Shown one piece after another: positions 1 through 6,332 of a DNA stretch of 20,015 nucleotides. Made by a program: the position numbers and the translations under genes. Origin of the DNA: Planctomycetes bacterium UBA1662 (GTDB taxonomy: Bacteria > Planctomycetota > UBA8108); the NCBI GenBank assembly GCA_002320775.1, contig DCKY01000027.1, forward strand, positions 1 to 20,015, read 5' to 3'. Under the pieces are notes generated by a model that saw nothing but the letters and a program-made list of their open reading frames with translations, was not told the DNA's origin and made no database searches. How positions within the stretch are numbered: position 1 is the first letter of the stretch; each line of letters begins with the position of its first letter.

Positions 1-82
1 GGAAGCTCCCGCTGAGGAAGCTCCTGCTGAGGAAGCGCCCGCCGAGGAAGCTCCCGCTGAGGAATCCAAAGATTCCGGCTAA
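1..82 (+). CDS. rpsP: C-terminal tail of a truncated gene, probably 30S ribosomal protein S16
   Basis: Only the last 26 codons are in the window (first whole codon at 2, stop TAA at 80-82, followed directly by TAG). They encode four copies of the pentapeptide EAPAE and then ESKDSG. No folded domain is visible. The S16 call rests on position: rpsP heads the conserved rpsP-(rimM)-trmD-rplS order, and the gene lies just upstream of trmD. It also rests on the similar acidic tail carried by the L19 protein encoded two genes downstream. RimM is the other candidate, since it normally sits immediately before trmD, but it does not usually end in such a repeat tail. The identity stays open because the core of the protein is outside the window. 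Confidence 0.5.
   Translation, partial: EAPAEEAPAEEAPAEEAPAEESKDSG
2..61 (+). repeat. Four tandem 15-bp in-frame repeats encoding EAPAE
   Basis: Four contiguous 15-base units (2-16, 17-31, 32-46, 47-61) differ only at a few third codon positions and each encode Glu-Ala-Pro-Ala-Glu. Because the unit length is a multiple of three, copy number can change without a frameshift. The array may continue upstream of the window. Confidence 0.9.
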
Positions 83-132
83 TAGGGATCATTGAAAGTA
101 CGAGCACTACAAGCCAGTCAGTTTATCTACTG

Positions 133-178
133 TGCGCCGGGCTGGCGTAAGGCCAGCGCGCCGCGCAGGAACCTTTTT
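133..178 (+). terminator. Hairpin followed by a T run before trmD; possible terminator or attenuator
   Basis: GCTGGC (141-146) pairs with GCCAGC (152-157) around a 5-nt loop. An outer TGCGC (133-137) pairs with GCGCA (163-167), and GG (139-140) can pair with CC (161-162) across a small bulge. Five T residues follow at 174-178, six bases after the stem. The gap before the T run makes this weaker than a textbook intrinsic terminator. It could set the ratio of S16 to TrmD expression, or simply stabilise or mark an RNA end. Confidence 0.35.
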
Positions 179-200
179 CTTTCCGACGAGTCGCAGAGCC

Positions 201-938
201 ATGGCCGTGAGATTCGACATCATCACAATCTTTCCGGGGATGTTTTCCTCGGTAGTCAGCGAGAGCATCGTTGGACGTGCCGTGAAGTCCGGGCTTGTCG
301 AGATCAACCGCGTTGATCTGCGGGATTTCACAGAGGACAAGCACCGATCGGTAGACGATCGTCCCTACGGCGGCGGACCCGGAATGGTCTTCAAGCCGGA
401 GCCGGTGTTCGATGCCGTGGAGAATGTCCTGGGAGAGGTGGGCTCATCGGCGGAGCCGGGTATCCGGAAGATTATTCTTACCCCGCAGGGACGCCGGCTC
501 GATCAGCCGCTGATGCGTGAGCTTTCCGGCGAATCGCGTATTGTCCTGCTTTGCGGGCATTATGAAGGTTTTGATCATCGTATTGTCGAGGGGCTCGGCT
601 TTGAGGAAGTTTCGATTGGAGATTACGTTCTCTCCGGTGGGGAGCTGCCGGCCATGGTCCTTATCGATGGAGTTGTACGGCTGCTGCCCGGCGCCCTGGG
701 GCATCCGGAGTCATCGGAGCAGGAGTCCTTTGAAAATGGAGTATTGGATTTTCCGCAATACACTCGTCCGCCTGAGTACCGGGGGATGAAGGTTCCGGAG
801 GTGTTGCTTTCGGGCAACCATGCGGAAATAGAGCAGTGGCGTCATGAACGGGCCCTGGAGAGAACCCGGGCAAGCCGCGGTGACCTGCTTGAAAAATTGG
901 AATTACAGGAGACGGGGCAGGAGCTGGATAATACCTGA
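201..938 (+). CDS. trmD: tRNA (guanine-37-N1)-methyltransferase
   Basis: TrmD transfers a methyl group from S-adenosylmethionine to N1 of G37 in tRNAs, which prevents +1 frameshifting; it acts in the cytoplasm as a homodimer with a SPOUT trefoil knot. The 245-residue product has the family's usual length and landmarks: the N-terminal FDIITIFPGMF, the YGGGPGMV loop near residue 57, the knot segment CGHYEGFD from residue 118, then SIGDYVLSGGE, and a C-terminal part with PQYTRPPEYRG and GNHAEIEQWR. I chose ATG 201 because the protein then begins exactly where TrmD homology begins. The frame stays open back to a GTG at 132, but that extension is basic low-complexity sequence encoded by the upstream hairpin. 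The Shine-Dalgarno sequence before 201 is weak. rplS follows after 95 bp. Confidence 0.96.
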   Translation: MAVRFDIITIFPGMFSSVVSESIVGRAVKSGLVEINRVDLRDFTEDKHRSVDDRPYGGGPGMVFKPEPVFDAVENVLGEVGSSAEPGIRKIILTPQGRRLDQPLMRELSGESRIVLLCGHYEGFDHRIVEGLGFEEVSIGDYVLSGGELPAMVLIDGVVRLLPGALGHPESSEQESFENGVLDFPQYTRPPEYRGMKVPEVLLSGNHAEIEQWRHERALERTRASRGDLLEKLELQETGQELDNT

Positions 939-944
939 GGCTCT

Positions 945-960
945 CGCCGGTGTGCCGGCG
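945..960 (+). other. Perfect GC hairpin six bases after the trmD stop
   Basis: CGCCGG (945-950) and CCGGCG (955-960) form a perfect 6-bp stem with a TGTG loop. No T run follows, so it is not a classical terminator. It may be an RNA-processing or 3'-end-stabilising element between trmD and rplS. Confidence 0.4.
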
Positions 961-1000
961 CGGCCTTCCCTTCCCAAGAGAACAAAGTACTTTAAATTAA

Positions 1001-1025
1001 TGTCCGCTGAGAAGGCGGACAGGAG
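1001..1025 (+). promoter_or_regulatory. Hairpin abutting the rplS ribosome binding site
   Basis: TGTCCGC (1001-1007) pairs perfectly with GCGGACA (1015-1021) around a 7-nt loop. The last paired base, A1021, is also the first base of the Shine-Dalgarno AGGAG (1021-1025), which is 8 nt before the rplS ATG at 1034. A stem that ends inside the ribosome binding site could tune translation, for example by L19 binding its own leader. Ribosomal-protein leader RNAs are common, including L19 leaders in other phyla, but I cannot match this one to a known class. Confidence 0.4.
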
Positions 1026-1033
1026 CGCGAACC

Positions 1034-1516
1034 ATGTCAAATGTGATCAATGAGATAGATGCCCGGCACAAGCGAGAAGATGCTCTCGGTGCTTTCCAGG
1101 TAGGTGATACCGTCGATGTACACGTCCAGATCCGTGAGGGTGAGAAGGAGCGGGTCCAGATCTTCACCGGAACGGTGATCAAGATCCAGGGAGGCAGCTC
1201 GATACGGGCGACCTTTACAGTTCGGCGCATCGTGGCAGGCGAGGGTGTCGAGCGGACCTTCCCATTCCACTCTCCGATCGTTCTTGCTGTCGAAGTCCGG
1301 CGTAAGGGTAAGGTCCGCCGCTCCAAGCTCTTCTATCTGCGTGATCGGATCGGTAAGGCCACTCGCGTCAAGGAACGCCGTGGAGATGATCCTCGTCTCG
1401 CCAAGAAGGAGGCTGCTGAGCAGTCACCGGAGGAAGAGGTCGTCGATGAGCCTGCTGATGAGCCTGCCGATGAACCCGAGGTTGCCGAGAGCGAGGAATC
1501 CTCCGCGAGTGTCTGA
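1034..1516 (+). CDS. rplS: 50S ribosomal protein L19 with an acidic C-terminal extension
   Basis: L19 sits at the interface between the large and small ribosomal subunits. Residues 1 to about 117 carry the whole family signature: [26 protein letters not shown] in pieces, [29 protein letters not shown] and the basic [21 protein letters not shown] end. The remaining 40 or so residues are unusual for the family, whose members are usually 110-130 residues. They are strongly acidic and include three DEPA-like units at residues 138-148. AGGAG at 1021-1025 is a good ribosome binding site with 8-nt spacing. A hairpin ends in this site. The gene follows trmD in the order seen in many bacteria and is followed by yraN. 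Confidence 0.96.
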   Translation: MSNVINEIDARHKREDALGAFQVGDTVDVHVQIREGEKERVQIFTGTVIKIQGGSSIRATFTVRRIVAGEGVERTFPFHSPIVLAVEVRRKGKVRRSKLFYLRDRIGKATRVKERRGDDPRLAKKEAAEQSPEEEVVDEPADEPADEPEVAESEESSASV

Positions 1517-1537
1517 GCTCTTTCCGGTCGGTTTTGA

Positions 1538-1996
1538 ATGGGAATCGTTTCGCCGCGAGCGGGGCAATATTTGAGGATCCCCAGGAGTATCCGGGAATGG
1601 CTTTCAACCAGGCGCCGTCCAGGCGCCCGGGCGCTGGGGCGCCTTGGGGAGAGGCACGCGGCGCGCTACCTGGCCCGCAATGGCCTCGAGCTTCTGGCGA
1701 GCAATGTTCATCTTGCCGGCGGCGAGATCGACCTGGTTGTCAGGCAGGGGCGAACGCTGGTCTTTGTAGAGGTCAAGTCGACCAGCGAGGGCTCCTGGTC
1801 CCGAGGTTTCGAGCGAATCGATGCAGCCAAGCGGCGGTCGCTGCGGCGCGCCTGCAGGGCGTACCTTCAGAGCCTGTCGCGTCGGCCCCGGACCTACCGC
1901 CTTGATGCTGTCAGCGTCCGCTTTACAGCGGGTCTGTTGGGGCCGAGGGTTCGTGAGATTCTCTGGGAAAAGGGGTTTTTCCCGATCGATGAATGA
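1538..1996 (+). CDS. yraN: YraN/UPF0102 family nuclease-fold protein
   Basis: UPF0102 proteins have a restriction-endonuclease-like fold and an unsettled cellular role; the gene often sits near rplS and rnhB. The product shows the full motif set: LGERHAARYL with Glu38, GGEIDLV with Glu63 and Asp65, and VFVEVK with Glu78 and Lys80, which matches the E...E-x-D...E-x-K arrangement of PD-(D/E)xK nucleases. The 152-residue reading is longer than the usual 115-130 because of a basic N-terminal stretch. ATG 1538 has no clear ribosome binding site. TTG at 1571 (residue 12) is preceded by GGGG at 1561-1564 and would give a more typical length, so it is a serious alternative. The gene follows rplS by 21 bp. 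rnhB, a frequent neighbour in this position, is absent. Confidence 0.88.
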   Translation: MGIVSPRAGQYLRIPRSIREWLSTRRRPGARALGRLGERHAARYLARNGLELLASNVHLAGGEIDLVVRQGRTLVFVEVKSTSEGSWSRGFERIDAAKRRSLRRACRAYLQSLSRRPRTYRLDAVSVRFTAGLLGPRVREILWEKGFFPIDE

Positions 1997-2011
1997 TCTG
2001 CGAAACAGGTG

Positions 2012-2041
2012 TTAACATGATGGTGTGATCTAGCCGATAAT
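2012..2041 (+). promoter_or_regulatory. Sigma70-like promoter for rnc-mfd
   Basis: TTAACA (2012-2017) and GATAAT (2036-2041) each match five of six bases of the -35 and -10 consensus, with an 18-bp spacer. Transcription would start near 2048, giving an untranslated leader of about 175 nt before the rnc start at 2222. This is the best sigma70-like match I found in the window. It lies just after the yraN stop (1996), where a new transcription unit would be expected. Confidence 0.55.
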
Positions 2042-2062
2042 CAGGTAGAGAAAAATCGAGGC

Positions 2063-2109
2063 CGAGAAAAACGGATCGTTTCCCACCGCGAATCGATCGG
2101 TTCTTCCCG
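2063..2109 (+). promoter_or_regulatory. Long imperfect hairpin in the rnc leader; candidate RNase III site
   Basis: Bases 2063-2084 pair in strict register with 2109-2088: 17 Watson-Crick pairs out of 22 positions, broken only by five single mismatches (2065/2107, 2069/2103, 2073/2099, 2079/2093, 2083/2089), with a 3-nt loop. A helix of about two turns with isolated mismatches is the kind of substrate RNase III cleaves. It sits in the leader of the RNase III gene itself. In E. coli, RNase III represses its own gene by cutting a leader hairpin; the same logic here is inference. Confidence 0.5.
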
Positions 2110-2122
2110 CTCTCGCTGTTTT

Positions 2123-2159
2123 CTGTGGATTCCCGGCGATGCCCCGGGACCTGGGACAG
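2123..2159 (+). other. Second hairpin of the rnc leader
   Basis: TCCCGG (2131-2136) pairs with CCGGGA (2144-2149) around a 7-nt loop. CTGT (2123-2126) and ACAG (2156-2159) can close an outer stem across an internal loop. It lies between the long hairpin and the terminator-like hairpin. Confidence 0.35.
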
Positions 2160-2164
2160 AGCCT

Positions 2165-2204
2165 GGAGCCTTCCGGACCGTTAACCGGACTGGAGACTCT
2201 TTTT
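2165..2204 (+). terminator. Terminator-like hairpin with T run next to the rnc ribosome binding site
   Basis: TCCGG (2172-2176) pairs with CCGGA (2185-2189) around an 8-nt loop. The stem extends through CC/GG (2169-2170 with 2192-2193) and GGAG/CTCT (2165-2168 with 2197-2200) across short bulges. Five T residues follow at 2200-2204, and AGGAG, the rnc Shine-Dalgarno sequence, starts at 2207. It may be a weak intrinsic terminator or an attenuator in the rnc leader. The bulges reduce confidence. Confidence 0.35.
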
Positions 2205-2221
2205 ACAGGAGTGCGCAGCGA

Positions 2222-2974
2222 ATGACGGAAACGATGGAGTATTGGGCGGCGGAGGAGCTCGGAGAGTCCGAGCTCAGTAACCTCCACGCGTGTGAGGGGA
2301 AGATCTCCTACAATTTCAGGGACCTGCGCTTTCTGCACCAGGCTCTCACCCATTCATCGATCAAGACGCTCGAGAACCCCTCCAATGAGCGCCTCGAATT
2401 TCTCGGGGACTCGGTTCTCGGTCTCGTGATGACCGAGTTCCTCTATAATTTTTTCCAGCAACACAATGAAGGGGACCTGACACAGATCAAATCGGTGGTG
2501 GTTTCAACGAATGTTCTTGCCGCCGAGAGCCAGCGCCTCGGATTGGGAGAACATTACAATGTTGGCAAGGGCGTTACCCGGCGCAAGAAGCTTCCGAATT
2601 CATTGCTGGCGAATGTTTTCGAGGCCGTGGTTGCTGCGATCTACAAGGATGGAGGGCTTGAGCCCGCGCGCCGCTTTATCTTGAGAAACGTCTACCACCA
2701 GGTGCTGAACGTCGCCAGCGATCGCCACCAGCGCAACTACAAGTCGTTGCTTCAGCAGTGGGCGCAGAAGGTTCTCAGCCTGACCCCGACCTACAGGGTC
2801 GTTTCCGAGAAGGGACCTGATCACCTGAAGTCCTTCGAGGTCGTCGCCGTCGTCGGAGATAAGCGTTATGCGATCGGTGCAGGCCAGGCGAAGAAAGAGG
2901 CTGAACAGGAGGCCGCCCGCAAGACGCTGAAGCTGTTGGATGAAACCGAGGCCGTAGCAGTGGACAAAAAGTGA
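2222..2974 (+). CDS. rnc: Ribonuclease III
   Basis: RNase III cleaves double-stranded RNA, chiefly pre-rRNA and structured mRNA leaders, as a homodimer in the cytoplasm. The 250-residue product has an N-terminal nuclease domain with the signature NERLEFLGDS (acidic residues Glu56, Glu59, Asp63), Glu83 in NEGDL, and the helix NSLLANVFEAVVAA with Glu134. A C-terminal double-stranded RNA-binding domain covers about residues 170-242 and ends GQAKKEAEQEAARKTL. At the place of the catalytic metal ligand Asp114 of the E. coli enzyme there is Asn131 (codon AAT). The other ligands are intact, so activity is likely but metal binding may differ. ATG 2222 follows AGGAG at 2207-2211. The stop codon overlaps the mfd start, so the two are probably translationally coupled. 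Confidence 0.95.
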   Translation: MTETMEYWAAEELGESELSNLHACEGKISYNFRDLRFLHQALTHSSIKTLENPSNERLEFLGDSVLGLVMTEFLYNFFQQHNEGDLTQIKSVVVSTNVLAAESQRLGLGEHYNVGKGVTRRKKLPNSLLANVFEAVVAAIYKDGGLEPARRFILRNVYHQVLNVASDRHQRNYKSLLQQWAQKVLSLTPTYRVVSEKGPDHLKSFEVVAVVGDKRYAIGAGQAKKEAEQEAARKTLKLLDETEAVAVDKK

Positions 2975-5900
2975 GCGCCTCCCTTCTTCAAGACTATCTG
3001 CTTTGCGATGAATTCAAACAGGCCAGCGCCCTGCTTGATTCCGGCTCTGCCCGGCTGGGAGGCTTCTGGGGCGGCTCGTTCTCTTTCTTTCTCGGCGGAT
3101 GGCACGGCGCTCGACGAGAGGGGACCGGCAGGTGCGTGCTCGTGACCTCCTGCCAGGAGGATGCCGATCAGCTGCTGGAAGAGCTGGAGGCCTTTGTTCC
3201 AGGCAGCGCAGCGGCCTTTCCCGCCTGGGATTCGCTTTTTCTCGACAGCTCGAATCCAGACCCCCTGGTCTACGGCGAACGCCTTCGGACCCTTGAGCAA
3301 CTGCTCGAGCCGGAGGCCGGGCCGGCTTTCATCGTGACCCCGGTTCACGCGCTCGTTCAGCCCGTTCCACAGCCCGACCTTCTCCAGGATGCCTGTATCG
3401 AACTGCGCCAGGGGAGAGAGTTTCCACCCGAGGAGCTGGCCGCAACCTTGAGCGCCAAGGGGTATCGGAACGTTCCACTGGCGGAGGAGGTAGGCGAATA
3501 TTCGAGTCGTGGGGACATCTTTGATGTTTTTCCTTTTTCGCACGAGTCGCCCCTTCGCCTGGAATACTTCGGCGACCAGGTCGAATCCATCCGCAGGTAC
3601 GATCCCGCCACCCAGCGCTCCCTGCCGGAGTCGGTCGAAGAACGTGTTGAGCTCGCGCTCACCACCGGCGACCAGGTTTTTAGAGATTGCTACAGGGGAG
3701 AGGAGGCCCTCCTTCTTGATTATCTCCAGGAGAGTGACCGGGTGGTCCTGTGGGAGGCCGATGCCGTTTTTGACCGGGTGAGAAAGGTCTTCAACAATTT
3801 ATTGGGCGCCGCCGGCGATGCCGTTCGTGACCAGTTCCTGCTCAGCCTTCGCAGCCGTGCCGGGGTGCACGCCTCCTGTATGCCGGTGGTTTCCGAGTCG
3901 GTCCCCGCAAGAACCCTCGACTTTGGTTCTGTGGAGCAGATGCGCTCAACGGATATCTCCCGGGCCTTCGATTCCCTGAGGTCTCGGATCGCAAGCCAGC
4001 TCGAGGTTACGGTGTATTGCGAGAGCGAGGGCGAGGCGAAACGATTTGGCGAGCTGCTCAGGGATCATCAGCTTGGCGATGAGGAGGGCATCACCATCGA
4101 GGTCGGGGGGCTGCGGCGCGGCTTCGAGATCACCGCCCTTTCCCGCGCGGTGCTGACCACGAGGGAGCTCTTCAACCGGCAGGTCGTAAGGAGGGCGCGT
4201 CGAACGAAAGCGGCGTCCGGCAAGGCGATCCGCAGCTTCCTGGAGCTGAGGAAGGGCGACCATGTAGTTCACCTTGTACACGGTATCGGCCGCTACATGG
4301 GTATCGAGACTCTTGAGAAGGATGAAGTCGAGCAGGAATTCCTTGTCCTGGTCTATAAGGGAAATGTGAAGGTCTATGTTCCTGTGTCGAAGATTGACCT
4401 GGTCCAGAAGTATATCGGCAGCGGCGACAGGGTTCCGAAGCTCGACAAGGTTGGGGGGACGAGCTGGGCGCGGAAGAAGGATGAGGTCGAGGCGGCCCTG
4501 ATGGACCTGGCCGCTGAGTTGCTCGATGTCCAGGCTGCCCGGTTGGAGCACCCTGGACTCGCCTACGAAGAGGATAGCGAATGGCAGCGCCAGTTCGAGG
4601 CGGCCTTTCCTTTTGACGACACGGAGGACCAGGTGGAGGTGACCGTAGCGATCAAGGAGGACATGCAGCAACCCAGGCCAATGGACCGGCTGGTCTGCGG
4701 CGATGTCGGCTACGGGAAGACCGAGCTGGCCATGCGGGCCGCCTTCAAGGCGGTCGAAGGAGGCCGGCAGGTGGCCGTCCTTGTTCCCACCACCCTGCTG
4801 GCCCAGCAGCACTATCGCTCTTTTTGCGACCGAATGGCCGGTTTTCCTGTCACCATCGACGTTTTGAGCCGCTTTCGTTCGCGGCCCCAGCAGCAGGAAA
4901 CAGTCGAGAAGGCTCGGCAGGGGCAGGTCGATATTCTGATAGGGACCCATCGTCTCCTGTCGGCGGATGTCGGCTTCAGGGATCTCGGCCTGGTGGTCAT
5001 CGATGAGGAGCAGCGGTTCGGAGTCGTACACAAGGAGAAGCTCAAGCGCCTGAGAAGCGAGGTCGAGGTCCTCACTCTCTCGGCCACCCCGATTCCGAGA
5101 ACTCTTCACATGGCCTTGCTGGGAATCCGCGACATCTCCAGCCTGTCGACCGCTCCCGAAGGACGGATGGCGATCCAGACCGAGCTCAGCCATTTTGATT
5201 TCAATCGCATGAGGGAGATCATCGTTCGCGAGCTTAACCGAGACGGCCAGGTTTACCTTGTGCACAACCGGGTCATGGATATCGAGGTACTCAAGAAGCA
5301 GGTCCAGGAGACCGTACCCGAGGCAAGGGTGCTGGTTGTGCATGGCCAGCTGAAGGAGAGAGAGCTCGAGTCGCGAATGAGCGCCTTCATGCGGCACGAG
5401 GCAGATGTGCTGCTGGCGACGACCATCATCGAGAGCGGCATCGACATTCCCAGGGTCAACACCATTATCATCAACGAGGCCGACTGCTATGGTCTTGCCG
5501 ACCTCCATCAGCTTCGCGGCCGGGTCGGGCGCTACAAGCACCAGGCCTATTGCTATCTCTTTCTTCCCGAGCACCGCCATGTCAGCCCGGAGGCTCTCAA
5601 GAGGCTCCAGGCCCTGGTTGAATATTCCGGCCTGGGTTCCGGTTTCCAGATCGCGATGCGGGACCTGGAGATCCGCGGAGCGGGCAACATTCTCGGCAAA
5701 CAGCAAAGCGGTCATATCGCGACGATCGGCTACGACCTGTACTGCCGCCTGCTGGAGAAATGTGTTCATTCGATGAAGGATCAGCACTACCAGGAGCCGG
5801 TTACCGTTGAGATCGACCTCGCCCTGCAGGCGCATATTCCCGATGATTTCATCCGGTCCCAGGAGATCAAGCTCGAGGTCTACCGGAAGATCTCTACCGC

Positions 5901-6285
5901 GCCGAGTCGGGAGGCCCTGGCGGATCTCGCCGAGGAATTTCGCGATTGCTACGGCGAGCTGCCGCCCCAGGTTGACCAGCTTCTGGGCCTTCAGCAGCTG
6001 CGCCTGGATTGCACCGCCTGGGAGATTGAATATGTCGGTTACGAAGAGGGAAATCTCATTCTTCGCGGCGGAGAGAAGCTGAAGGGCCTTCTCGATGACT
6101 GCCCCTGCCGGATTTCCGTTCTCGACCCCGCCACGGTCGCGATTTCCCTGCGAAAACAAGGCCTGCCGGGGCGGGGCCAAAAGCCGGGAAAACACCTGTT
6201 TTCACTTGTTGCGCAATGGATGGAGACCGGTAAATTTCCCGAATCGAGACGACTGGGAAGACGATTCGTGGACATATCGAAGTGA
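2971..6285 (+). CDS. mfd: Transcription-repair coupling factor
   Basis: Mfd recognises RNA polymerase stalled at DNA damage, pushes it off by ATP-driven translocation and recruits UvrA. The 1104-residue protein is close to the usual 1100-1200. It has a UvrB-like N-terminal module (about 1-350), an RNA-polymerase-interacting CarD-like domain starting near residue 425 (KGDHVVHLVHGIGRYMG), and a RecG-like translocase. The translocase shows Walker A GDVGYGKT (577-584), DEEQ (from 678), SATPIPRT and QLRGRVGR (847-854). The C-terminal TRCF regulatory domain follows. The start is GTG 2971, which overlaps the rnc stop in GTGA. No better start is visible, and the protein begins with the helix expected for Mfd. 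The 5' part of the sequence shows no frameshift. The next gene, for a SurA-like lipoprotein, starts 47 bp downstream. Confidence 0.97.
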   Translation: MSASLLQDYLLCDEFKQASALLDSGSARLGGFWGGSFSFFLGGWHGARREGTGRCVLVTSCQEDADQLLEELEAFVPGSAAAFPAWDSLFLDSSNPDPLVYGERLRTLEQLLEPEAGPAFIVTPVHALVQPVPQPDLLQDACIELRQGREFPPEELAATLSAKGYRNVPLAEEVGEYSSRGDIFDVFPFSHESPLRLEYFGDQVESIRRYDPATQRSLPESVEERVELALTTGDQVFRDCYRGEEALLLDYLQESDRVVLWEADAVFDRVRKVFNNLLGAAGDAVRDQFLLSLRSRAGVHASCMPVVSESVPARTLDFGSVEQMRSTDISRAFDSLRSRIASQLEVTVYCESEGEAKRFGELLRDHQLGDEEGITIEVGGLRRGFEITALSRAVLTTRELFNRQVVRRARRTKAASGKAIRSFLELRKGDHVVHLVHGIGRYMGIETLEKDEVEQEFLVLVYKGNVKVYVPVSKIDLVQKYIGSGDRVPKLDKVGGTSWARKKDEVEAALMDLAAELLDVQAARLEHPGLAYEEDSEWQRQFEAAFPFDDTEDQVEVTVAIKEDMQQPRPMDRLVCGDVGYGKTELAMRAAFKAVEGGRQVAVLVPTTLLAQQHYRSFCDRMAGFPVTIDVLSRFRSRPQQQETVEKARQGQVDILIGTHRLLSADVGFRDLGLVVIDEEQRFGVVHKEKLKRLRSEVEVLTLSATPIPRTLHMALLGIRDISSLSTAPEGRMAIQTELSHFDFNRMREIIVRELNRDGQVYLVHNRVMDIEVLKKQVQETVPEARVLVVHGQLKERELESRMSAFMRHEADVLLATTIIESGIDIPRVNTIIINEADCYGLADLHQLRGRVGRYKHQAYCYLFLPEHRHVSPEALKRLQALVEYSGLGSGFQIAMRDLEIRGAGNILGKQQSGHIATIGYDLYCRLLEKCVHSMKDQHYQEPVTVEIDLALQAHIPDDFIRSQEIKLEVYRKISTAPSREALADLAEEFRDCYGELPPQVDQLLGLQQLRLDCTAWEIEYVGYEEGNLILRGGEKLKGLLDDCPCRISVLDPATVAISLRKQGLPGRGQKPGKHLFSLVAQWMETGKFPESRRLGRRFVDISK

Positions 6286-6332
6286 ACCTTTACATTAACA
6301 GTGTCAGGTAGCAGTTCAAACGGGAGCGATGG

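Noticed and set aside
991..1000. AT-rich TTTAAATTAA as a -10 box for rplS
   Set aside because: No -35-like hexamer lies at a suitable distance upstream, so an internal promoter is not supported.
2048..2071. Direct repeat of GAGAAAAA at 2048-2055 and 2064-2071 as an operator
   Set aside because: Two short A-rich copies 16 bp apart are easily explained by chance, and the second copy is accounted for by the hairpin arm.
3946..6195. A 749-codon open frame on the minus strand opposite mfd
   Set aside because: It is the antisense shadow of a strongly conserved G+C-rich gene; its translation has no family features and no ribosome binding site, while the plus-strand frame has every Mfd motif.
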